The notes beneath the pieces were generated by a model. The model searched no databases. It worked only from the letters and a program-made list of their open reading frames with translations, and was not told the DNA's origin. This document shows, piece after piece, positions 56,734-64,000 of a DNA stretch of 64,000 nt; positions within the stretch are counted from its first letter, which is position 1, and each line of letters opens with the position of its first letter. The position numbers and the translations under genes were made by a program. The stretch comes from Gilvimarinus xylanilyticus. Lineage in GTDB: Bacteria; Pseudomonadota; Gammaproteobacteria; Pseudomonadales; Cellvibrionaceae. The stretch covers positions 1,302,001 to 1,366,000 of the forward strand of contig NZ_JAMFTH010000001.1 of NCBI RefSeq assembly GCF_024195295.1. The letters run 5' to 3'.

Positions 56734-57217
56734 CGACCGCCCCCTGCGCCGCCGCCAGTTGACGCAAGAAGTCGTCAATCACATCCACATCCGAGTTTTG
56801 CGAACTGGCATACCAAGTGAGTGCCAGTTCGCCAGCGGCGCTGCTGATCGCCTGAATTCGGGGCGACAACAAAGGTAACTGCACCTTTAAAAAAACCTCA
56901 ACGGCAGCGCTGGGACGGCCCGAGCCTACAAACTGCCAATACTCGGCCAGATGGGATTCGTGAGCGAAAGAGGCTCGCCTCAAGGTCCAGGTCTCGCCTC
57001 CTTTGATCTGTAGAGTATAGGTCGGCAGCAAGCCCGCCTCCTCCATGTCGGTAGCCAGCTTGGGGAGCGCCCGAAGTGTCACCCCAAGCCCCTTAGCCAC
57101 CACATACTGGCGCTGTTGCTCACGCTTTTTTTGCCCCGCCGAAGGCCGTAACATAGCCACAGGGCCAATCACCATAGCCACGACTAACAGCACAATTATT
57201 AAAGTGATACTATCCAT
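56702..57217 (-). CDS. Unknown membrane-anchored protein
   Basis: 171 residues with an N-terminal transmembrane helix (TLIIVLLVVAMVIGPVAML), a basic stretch (QKKREQQRQYVVAKGLG), then an alpha/beta domain with GGETWTLRRASF. Likely faces the cytoplasm. No family recognised with confidence. Confidence 0.65.
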   Translation of the reverse strand: MDSITLIIVLLVVAMVIGPVAMLRPSAGQKKREQQRQYVVAKGLGVTLRALPKLATDMEEAGLLPTYTLQIKGGETWTLRRASFAHESHLAEYWQFVGSGRPSAAVEVFLKVQLPLLSPRIQAISSAAGELALTWYASSQNSDVDVIDDFLRQLAAAQGAVVIPREPLHSR

Positions 57218-57324
57218 AAAAATCCATCATCCGGTGGCGATGTGAAGAAAAACAATCCAGACTAAAAGAGGCCCCTATCAATAATCAAGGTGCCCTTACA
57301 GTGGCCCAGCACGAGGAGAGTGCC

Positions 57325-57765
57325 ATGAACGCCTACACCCATATTTTAGTTGGCCTGGATCTTACCGAAGAGTGCCCCCAGATTCTGCAGCGAGCCTGGA
57401 CTCTGGCACAGGTTTGCGGGGCCAAGCTGACTGTAGCCCATGTCATTGAGCCACTGACTTTTGCTTACGGGGGCGACATGCCCATCGATTTATCCGAAGT
57501 CCAGGACCAACTGCAAATTAAGGCCGAACAAGAGCTTTTACGTTTAATCCGCAATGCCGATTGCGAGGTCGAGCAGGAGCATGTGCTGGTGGGCCAGCCA
57601 GCCACCGAACTGCACCATCTGGCCAAGCAAATTAACGCTGACCTGATTACTGTCGGCAGCCACGGCCGCAAGGGCTTTGCGCTGTTATTGGGCTCCACCT
57701 CTAACAGCGTACTTCACGGCGCCGGTTGCGATGTGCTGGCCATTCGGGTGAGCGGCAACGATTAA
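57325..57765 (+). CDS. Universal stress protein (UspA family)
   Basis: 146 residues from ATG 57325 after GAGGAGA (GTG 57301 is the alternative). The ATP-type signature GSHGRKGFALLLGSTSNSVL is the Walker-like loop (G-2x-G-9x-G-S/T) near the C-terminus. Role in stress resistance is family-level knowledge. Confidence 0.9.
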   Translation: MNAYTHILVGLDLTEECPQILQRAWTLAQVCGAKLTVAHVIEPLTFAYGGDMPIDLSEVQDQLQIKAEQELLRLIRNADCEVEQEHVLVGQPATELHHLAKQINADLITVGSHGRKGFALLLGSTSNSVLHGAGCDVLAIRVSGND

Positions 57766-57774
57766 ACCCAAGCA

Positions 57775-59697
57775 TTAACCGCCCATTTCCTCCAGCTCGG
57801 CCCAGCGCTCGTAACACTCATCCAGCGATGCCTGGGTTGTGGCTATGCGTTGCATATGCGCCTCAATTTCCGCTGGATCACCGGCGTAAAAATCGGCGTC
57901 GCCGGCAACCTGCTGTAAACTCTCAAGCTCGGTTTCCAAGCGCTCAATCTCATCGGGCAAAGCATCAAATTCGCGCTGCAATTTGTAAGAGAGCTTCTTT
58001 TTAGTCGCGGGTTTACTGGCGCTGGGAGCCTGCTTGTCAGCTGCCGACTCGCTTGATGGCACCTCGGATTTCTGCTCTTGCTGGGCCGCTGGGTCACGCC
58101 AGCGTCCGCCCTGGCGAATCCAGTCGTCATAGCCCCCCACGTACTCGCGCACCTGGCCCCCGCCTTCAAAGGCGATGGTGCTGGTAACCAGGTTGTTGAG
58201 AAACGCGCGGTCGTGGCTTACCAACAATACCGTGCCACTAAACTGACTCAGCACTTCTTCCAACAGCTCCAGGGTTTCCACATCCAGGTCATTGGTGGGC
58301 TCGTCCATGACCAGAATATTGGCGGATTTGCTGAACAGCTTGGCCAGCAATACCCGGTTGCGCTCGCCCCCGGATAGGGCTTTCACCGGCGTTCGGGCGC
58401 GCTCACCGGAAAACAAAAAGTCGCTCAGATAGGAGATAATGTGCTTAGACCGACCGCCGATCTCGATGCTTTCGCGCCCCTCGGCAACATTGTCTACCGC
58501 GCTTTTTTCCAGGTCCAACTGATCGCGCAGCTGATCGAAATAAGCCACACTTAAGTTGGTCCCCAGCTTAACCCTGCCCGAGTCGGGCGATAGCTCGCCC
58601 AAAATCAACTTAAGCAGCGTACTTTTACCCGCGCCGTTGGGGCCCACCAAACCGATGCGGTCGCCGCGCAGAATACGGCAGGTAAAATTATCAATAATCG
58701 GCTTGTCGCCATAGCGAAAACTCACCTGATCCAGCTCGGCCACAAGCTTGCCCGACAAACCGCCCTGCGCCAGTTCAAAGTTGGCGTTGCCCTGCTGGAC
58801 CCGGCGCGCCTTGTGCTCTTCGCGCATGGCCTTCAGCGCCCTGACCCGCCCCTCATTGCGGGTACGCCTGGCTTTAATGCCCTGGCGGATCCACACCTCT
58901 TCCTGGGCCAGTTTTTTATCGAACAACTCGTTGTGGCGCGCCTCTTCGGCCAGCGCCTGCTCGCGGTACTCCAGAAAGCTGCGATAGTCGCCCCGCCAGG
59001 TGCGCAGATGGCCGCGGTCCAATTCGGCAATATGAGTCGCCACTTTTTGCAGCAGCGCCCGATCGTGAGTAATAAACACAATCGCGCCGTTAAACCCGAT
59101 TAACTCGCTTTCCAGCCACTCAATAGCCGCCACATCCAAGTGGTTAGTGGGCTCATCCAGCAGCAGAATATCCGGCTCGATAACCAGTGCCCGCGCCAGG
59201 GCTACGCGGCGCCGCCAACCGCCCGAAAGCGACGCCATTAATACCGCACCATCCAATTGCAAACGGCTCAGGACGGTTTCCACCCGAGTCTGCAGGCTCC
59301 AGCCGTCCACCGCCTCGAGCTCGCTCTGGACCCGGGCCAGCTTTTCTACCCAGGCATCGTCGCGACCCTCTTCGGCCACTTGAGTTAAATGATAAAAACG
59401 GCTCAGCAGCGCCCCCGCCTCGGGCAAACCCGCCGCTACCACATCAAACACGCTTTTGTCGTCGGCGTCGGGTAAATCTTGCGCCAGGCGCGCAATTTTA
59501 ACGCCCCGATCCATCACCACCGCGCCCCCATCGAGGCTGACCTCGCCATCCAAGACTTTCAAAAAGCTCGATTTACCCGCACCATTGCGACCGATCAGAC
59601 ACCAGCGCTCACCGCGCTCAATGGTAAAATCCACCCGATCTAAGAGCACCTGCAAGCCGTAATTGAGCTCGGCTTTATCCACCGTCAAAAGAGCCAT
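57775..59697 (-). CDS. uup: ABC-F ATPase Uup
   Basis: 640 residues with two ABC domains (Walker A GRNGAGKSSF and GPNGAGKSTL, signatures LSGGWRRRV and LSGGERNRV) and a C-terminal coiled-coil DNA-binding domain typical of Uup. No transmembrane part. Implicated in ribosome function and DNA branch intermediates. Confidence 0.92.
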   Translation of the reverse strand: MALLTVDKAELNYGLQVLLDRVDFTIERGERWCLIGRNGAGKSSFLKVLDGEVSLDGGAVVMDRGVKIARLAQDLPDADDKSVFDVVAAGLPEAGALLSRFYHLTQVAEEGRDDAWVEKLARVQSELEAVDGWSLQTRVETVLSRLQLDGAVLMASLSGGWRRRVALARALVIEPDILLLDEPTNHLDVAAIEWLESELIGFNGAIVFITHDRALLQKVATHIAELDRGHLRTWRGDYRSFLEYREQALAEEARHNELFDKKLAQEEVWIRQGIKARRTRNEGRVRALKAMREEHKARRVQQGNANFELAQGGLSGKLVAELDQVSFRYGDKPIIDNFTCRILRGDRIGLVGPNGAGKSTLLKLILGELSPDSGRVKLGTNLSVAYFDQLRDQLDLEKSAVDNVAEGRESIEIGGRSKHIISYLSDFLFSGERARTPVKALSGGERNRVLLAKLFSKSANILVMDEPTNDLDVETLELLEEVLSQFSGTVLLVSHDRAFLNNLVTSTIAFEGGGQVREYVGGYDDWIRQGGRWRDPAAQQEQKSEVPSSESAADKQAPSASKPATKKKLSYKLQREFDALPDEIERLETELESLQQVAGDADFYAGDPAEIEAHMQRIATTQASLDECYERWAELEEMGG

Positions 59698-59970
59698 ACT
59701 ACCTCGTGTTTCCGCCCAATCTAGAATGGGCTGTTATAAAGAAAATCAATCCCTTAGAGAATCTATCTAAGGCGGCGAATACCCCTACAAAACGTTTGCT
59801 TCGCCCTGGAAAAAGTGGCAGCATATTAACGTCTATTAACGCCCGAAACAGCATTTTTGGGCGCAAATCACGGTTCCAGAACAAAGAAAACAATAAAATC
59901 GAACAAATTGGGTATTTTAGAGCCCAAGGCAAATGCAACGTTCGTCACTTTCAGCAGCCCCGAGGTAATT

Positions 59971-61968
59971 ATGAGGCTATTCAACCGCGAACGCTTCAAA
60001 CACTCCTTTTACGGCAAGTGCCACTTGCTGAGCAGCACCGTTTTGCTCGCTGGCAGTCTTTGCGTCAGCGCCGTAAGCTGGAGCCAGACTCAAGCCGCTC
60101 CGGATGCAATTGCCGACAAATCTGTACAGCGTAAAGCCTACGCCGAGGCGCACGAAGCGCTGAGCCAAAGCCGCTATAGCGACTACCGTGAATTGCGCGA
60201 CAGCCTCGCCACCTATCCGCTGCTGCCTTATATTGAATACCGTTACATAACCCGCCGCATTTCGCGGGTCGATCACAGCGAAATTGACCAGTTTCTCGCG
60301 CGCTATCCCGATTCGTACTTAGCGGACAAGCTGGAGCGGCTGTGGATTGAAAAACTCGCCGAAAAACGCGACTGGGAAAGCCTGACCCGTTACTATCGAC
60401 CGGAAAACAGTACCACCACGCTCGCCTGCCTGAATTTGCGTGCGCGCATCAATATGGGAGACAAGACCGCGCTGGACGAAGTCGCCGCCCTGTGGGATGT
60501 CGACCACTCGCAACCCAAAGCCTGCGACCCGGTCTTCGCCGCCTGGATGCAGGCAGATCGGCTCACCGACGACATTGCCTGGTCGCGGTTTGTCAAAACC
60601 ATGGATGCTCGCCAGCGCTCGCTGGCACGCTATATCAGCAAACAAATGTCGCCAGAGACTAAAGCTCTGGCAGACCTGTACTATCGGGTTGACAGCAATC
60701 CGCGCCTGCTGCGTGACATGCAACGTTTTAGTCTGCAAAGCTCGCGCATGCAAGATCTGATTCTCCACGGCCTGCAGCGCCTGTCATTGCGCGATGCTGC
60801 TCTCGCAATCGATTTATGGCACAAATACGATGCCCAGCAACTGTTTGACGATCAGGAGCGTATAGATACTCAACGCTATATCGCCGTGCGACTGTTGCGG
60901 CAAGATCACACGGATCAAGCTGAAGCCCTACTGGCTTCCTCCCCGGCGCTGAGCAGCGAAACCGTCACCCAATGGCTGATTCGCGATGCCCTGCGCAAGC
61001 AGGACTGGGAGCGAGTGCAAAAGTGGATCGGTATGCTTCCCGCCGACGAACAAGCCAGTGAACGCTGGCGCTATTGGCGCGCCCGCGCCCTGACCCAGCA
61101 AAATCGAGAAGCGGCGCAAGTGCGAGACCTATACGCTGAGGTGGCCAAAACCCGTTCGTTTTACGGCTTTCTCGCCGCGGATATTCTGGGCCAGGATTAC
61201 GAGCTCGTGGATAAGCCTATTCAGGTGTCCCAAGACAGTTATCGGGCCGTATCGCAAAACCCGGGCATTGTGCGCGCCCGCGAACTCTATATTATCGGCG
61301 AAAACCTCGATGCCCGGCGCGAGTGGTACCACACCACTCGGGCGCTCAGCAAAGCTCAGGTTATCGCCGCCGGCAAACTGGCCGAAAACTGGGGCTGGCA
61401 CCGCAATGGCATTCAGGCCATGATTCAGGCGAGCTACTGGGACGATCTGCAAACCCGCTTCCCACTGGCGTATCAGGAGCATGTTAACTCCACGGCCAAA
61501 GAAACGGCGATTGAGCCTCACCTGCTGTTTGCCATTGCCCGCCAGGAGAGCGCCTTTACCCCCGACGCCCGATCCTCGGCCGGCGCCTTGGGTCTGATGC
61601 AGCTACTGCCCTCTACAGCCAAACAAACCGCGCGGCGCAACGGCATGAGCATATCCACCTGGGATTTATTAACCCCGGAAACCAATATCGCTCTGGGAGG
61701 CCGCTATCTGGGCCAACTGCTGAACCAATTTGACGGCAATCGTATCCTTGCCGCTGCTGCCTACAACGCAGGGCCCACCCGGGTCAAACAGTGGCTCAAC
61801 GACGACAAAGCTTCACAGCTGCCGTTTGATATCTGGATTGAAACCATTCCCTATCGTGAGACCCGCGGTTATGTGCAAAACGTGCTGGCCTACTCGGTCA
61901 TCTACGGCTACCGTTTGGGAGACAAAAAACCCTTTATCACTCAGGGCGAGGCCAAAAAGCCCCTGTAA
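59971..61968 (+). CDS. slt: Soluble lytic murein transglycosylase
   Basis: 665 residues from ATG 59971 (GAGGTAATT upstream), with a signal peptide (to about 42). An alpha-superhelical U/L domain and the SLT domain with catalytic E526 (ARQESAFTPDARSSAGALGLMQLLPSTAK), then AAAYNAGPTRVKQWL. Cleaves MurNAc-GlcNAc bonds with 1,6-anhydro product. Order uup-slt is as in Pseudomonas. Confidence 0.95.
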   Translation: MRLFNRERFKHSFYGKCHLLSSTVLLAGSLCVSAVSWSQTQAAPDAIADKSVQRKAYAEAHEALSQSRYSDYRELRDSLATYPLLPYIEYRYITRRISRVDHSEIDQFLARYPDSYLADKLERLWIEKLAEKRDWESLTRYYRPENSTTTLACLNLRARINMGDKTALDEVAALWDVDHSQPKACDPVFAAWMQADRLTDDIAWSRFVKTMDARQRSLARYISKQMSPETKALADLYYRVDSNPRLLRDMQRFSLQSSRMQDLILHGLQRLSLRDAALAIDLWHKYDAQQLFDDQERIDTQRYIAVRLLRQDHTDQAEALLASSPALSSETVTQWLIRDALRKQDWERVQKWIGMLPADEQASERWRYWRARALTQQNREAAQVRDLYAEVAKTRSFYGFLAADILGQDYELVDKPIQVSQDSYRAVSQNPGIVRARELYIIGENLDARREWYHTTRALSKAQVIAAGKLAENWGWHRNGIQAMIQASYWDDLQTRFPLAYQEHVNSTAKETAIEPHLLFAIARQESAFTPDARSSAGALGLMQLLPSTAKQTARRNGMSISTWDLLTPETNIALGGRYLGQLLNQFDGNRILAAAAYNAGPTRVKQWLNDDKASQLPFDIWIETIPYRETRGYVQNVLAYSVIYGYRLGDKKPFITQGEAKKPL

Positions 61969-62006
61969 AAGCCAGTGGACAGCTCGAACGGTTATCCACT
62001 GGCTTT
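61968..62006 (+). terminator. Hairpin after slt
   Basis: AAAGCCAGTGGA (61968-61979) and TCCACTGGCTTT (61995-62006) form a perfect 12-bp stem with a 15-nt loop. There is only a short T-tract; probable terminator. Confidence 0.65.
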
Positions 62007-62080
62007 CAGGATTTCTCCTCTGAAACCGGTTAAATGCTAAACTACAATAACGAATCAGCCGTCAGAGATCGACAGACTTC

Positions 62081-63328
62081 ATGCCCGACTCATCGCCTTT
62101 GTTGGCGCGCCAACCCATCTTTAACACCCAGCTTGAAGTGGTAGCCTACGAGTTACTTTACCGGGCCACGCACGCTAATCGAGCCGACTTTGTCGATGGG
62201 AGTATTGCCAGCTCTCAGGTACTGCTGAACACCTTCACCGAACTTTCCATTGAAGCGGTGGTGGGACCACACCGAGCCTTTGTCAACTTTACCGGCCCCT
62301 TGATGGACGCCACCTTGCCGTTTGATCACAAACAACTGGTGATCGAAGTTCTGGAGACGGAGCATATTGATGCTGGCCTGCTGCACCGCTTAAAAATTTT
62401 GCGCGAACAGGGTTTTTCCATCGCCCTAGACGACTTTGTTCTCAACCGGAAAAGCGCCGCCTTGCTGCCCTACGCTGATATTATCAAGCTCGACGTGCTG
62501 GCCCTTAACCAGGAACAACTTGAAAAGCACAGTGGCTACCTTAAGAAGCTGGGACTGGAATTGCTGGCCGAAAAAATCGAAACCTTTGAGATGCTGGAAT
62601 ATTGCCAGGGCTTGGGGTTTGATTACTTTCAGGGCTATTTTTTGGAAAAACCCAAAGTGCTTAGCGGCCAGAGGCTGAGCGAAAGCAAGCAATCGGTCTT
62701 GCAACTGCTGGCTAAACTCAACGCCCCCGAAGCCTCGTTCGAAGACATTGAAACCATTATTTCCCGCGATCCGGTGCTCAGCTACAAGCTTCTGCGGCTG
62801 GTTAACTCAGCGGCTTTTGGCCTGCCCCGGCAAATAGAATCTCTGCGCCAAGCCCTGACACTATTGGGGCTGAAGATTATTAAAAACTGGATCGGCCTGT
62901 TGGCCATGGCCAAGCTCAGCGATAAACCACCAGAATTGGCCGTAAACGCGCTGATTCGCGCCAAAATGTGTGAGCTAATGGCTGCCGTCCAGCTGCCCCA
63001 AGCGCAGTGCGACACCTACTTCACTACCGGCTTACTGTCTATGCTGGATGCGTTTATGGACGCTCCCCTGGAGCAGGTGCTGGCCGACATCCAACTAAGC
63101 GATAACTTGCGGCGGGCGCTGCTGGATTTTGAAGGCACCGAAGGCAAATTTTTACAAGCGGCGATTACCTACGAGCGGGGCCAATGGCAGGATATTGACT
63201 GGCCGTATCTCGCCCATTACGACTTGAATCCGGGTGTGCTTACCGAACTCTACCTACAAACCCTAAGCTGGGTGGATGACACCCAGCTTACCCTGCAGGC
63301 GGATGTGCGCGAGGCAAAGCGCAGATAA
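62081..63328 (+). CDS. EAL-HDOD domain signalling protein with degenerate EAL
   Basis: 415 residues. An N-terminal EAL-like barrel (LLARQPIFNTQLEVVAYELLYR, VIEVLETE, ALDDFV, AEKIET, FQGYFLEKP) followed by an HDOD domain (IISRDPVLSYKLLRLVNSAAFGLP). YELLYR replaces the ExLxR motif in part, and other metal-binding positions look altered, so phosphodiesterase activity may be weak or absent; related EAL-HDOD proteins signal motility or biofilm. It ends overlapping the convergent glutaredoxin gene. Confidence 0.85.
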   Translation: MPDSSPLLARQPIFNTQLEVVAYELLYRATHANRADFVDGSIASSQVLLNTFTELSIEAVVGPHRAFVNFTGPLMDATLPFDHKQLVIEVLETEHIDAGLLHRLKILREQGFSIALDDFVLNRKSAALLPYADIIKLDVLALNQEQLEKHSGYLKKLGLELLAEKIETFEMLEYCQGLGFDYFQGYFLEKPKVLSGQRLSESKQSVLQLLAKLNAPEASFEDIETIISRDPVLSYKLLRLVNSAAFGLPRQIESLRQALTLLGLKIIKNWIGLLAMAKLSDKPPELAVNALIRAKMCELMAAVQLPQAQCDTYFTTGLLSMLDAFMDAPLEQVLADIQLSDNLRRALLDFEGTEGKFLQAAITYERGQWQDIDWPYLAHYDLNPGVLTELYLQTLSWVDDTQLTLQADVREAKRR

Positions 63329-63542
63329 ACTCATCCAGTTGCCGAGAGGTGAAAGGCCAATCCAATTCATCCCCGGTATCGGCGCGCAACACCGGAATTC
63401 GCAACCCGTAGCGCTCGATCATCTCGTCGTCGCAGGCAATATCGAAACGACGCAAGTCTAGCCCACCGGGGTAGGCATCCACTATGGCTTGAGCGTGTTC
63501 ACACAAGTGGCAGGAAGCAGTCGTCAGAAGGGTTAGTCGCAT
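63288..63542 (-). CDS. Glutaredoxin-like protein (DUF836 type)
   Basis: 84 residues with CHLC redox motif after a first beta-strand (LTLLTTASCHLCEHAQAIV) and the cis-proline in RIPVLRA. A small thioredoxin-fold protein; partner unknown. It overlaps the preceding convergent gene by 41 bp. Confidence 0.85.
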   Translation of the reverse strand: MRLTLLTTASCHLCEHAQAIVDAYPGGLDLRRFDIACDDEMIERYGLRIPVLRADTGDELDWPFTSRQLDEFICALPRAHPPAG

Positions 63543-63623
63543 TAGGATCGGTCGGGCAATGGCTGAGGGTTGCCATTTTACCCGACTCTATTGCGTGCTG
63601 TTAACATCAGGGCCTGCTAGGGC

Positions 63624-64000
63624 TTACTCACCCTCTACGGGTGTTTGATTCAGCATTTGCGCGGTCTGATTCAACACCCGATCCAAAAACTGCGTAAAAC
63701 GCTGACCATCGGGGTTCGCGGGACGATCGATGTCCGCGTACATGGCCTCCACCAGCGAGCGCATCAGCTCGATGGGCTCGGCAAACTCCGAGGCGGTATC
63801 CACCGCTTTGCGGGTCTGCTCGATAAAATCCCCTAGAGGGGCGAGACGCGAGGCCAGACTATCGGCCCTGTCGCTCCCTTGATAGGCGGCGTCAACACGT
63901 TGATATTCGGTACGGGTCAGCTGCAACGCAAAACCGCTGATTTGCGAGTCGTCGTAACCCAGTGACTGAGCATACTCAAACGCCTGATCCAGATCACCGG
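63624..64000 (-). CDS. Unknown helical protein, 5' end outside window
   Basis: At least 124 codons open to the window edge; no start in the window can be trusted. Helical sequence (FEYAQSLGYDDSQISGFALQLTRTEYQRVD, then FIEQTRKAVDTASEFAEPIELMRSLVEAMY) without recognised motif. TTG 63926 is only one of several codons in the open frame. Confidence 0.6.
   Translation of the reverse strand, partial: GDLDQAFEYAQSLGYDDSQISGFALQLTRTEYQRVDAAYQGSDRADSLASRLAPLGDFIEQTRKAVDTASEFAEPIELMRSLVEAMYADIDRPANPDGQRFTQFLDRVLNQTAQMLNQTPVEGE

Overview
The window looks like chromosome of a marine-type gammaproteobacterium, most likely of the Cellvibrionales (Saccharophagus/Teredinibacter/Marinimicrobium-like). This rests on gene content and order: gacA-uvrC-pgsA next to tRNA-Cys/tRNA-Leu, a complete Na+-NQR operon with apbE and nqrM, lolCDE, exbBD-lpxK-kdsB-ptp-murB, mfd-csiV, lexA-sulA-topA and uup-slt. 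From memory, much of this order resembles the Pseudomonas aeruginosa lpxK-topA-slt neighbourhood. No 16S gene is present, so the genus is an inference.

Layout. (1) 1-9268: envelope and housekeeping genes: a window-edge M16-family protein without the zinc motif, an AI-2E-type permease, TusA, the periplasmic protease BepA, SlyX, a serine hydrolase translationally coupled to a cytochrome c lipoprotein, a SUI1-like factor and AccA. (2) About 9452-18682: a 9.2-kb integrative element at the 3' end of tRNA-Leu(UAA). It carries a P4-type integrase, an AlpA-type regulator, a Toprim-DUF927 primase-helicase, an Xre repressor and six genes I do not recognise, but no virion, conjugation, resistance or known defence gene. 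Its DNA has two clusters of GTAACGGG iterons about 7 kb apart, TGCCCCC repeats near both ends (possible integrase or excisionase arm sites) and an imperfect duplication of the tRNA 3' end. It resembles a phage satellite or a self-replicating integrative element. (3) 18668-29791: tRNA-Leu and tRNA-Cys, pgsA, uvrC, gacA, alkB, then murB, ptp, kdsB, lpxK, exbD, exbB and comEC on the minus strand. (4) 29906-43847: a DUF2062 protein, lolCDE, a PilZ protein, sthA, and nqrABCDEF with apbE and nqrM; an intrinsic-terminator-like hairpin lies inside the apbE signal-peptide codons. (5) 44261-64000: mfd, csiV, a cold-shock protein, a phosphoribosyltransferase, an MscS-type channel, lexA-sulA with two SOS boxes, topA, a universal stress protein, uup, slt, an EAL-HDOD protein, a glutaredoxin-like protein and a gene cut by the window edge.

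How it fits together. The core serves envelope building (LolCDE, LpxK, KdsB, MurB, Slt, CsiV, BepA), DNA repair and SOS (UvrC, AlkB, Mfd, LexA, SulA, TopA) and sodium-based respiration (Nqr, ApbE, NqrM). The part most likely to hold undescribed biology is the tRNA-Leu element, above all the four-gene module at 10771-12236 opposite the Xre repressor, together with the two iteron clusters.
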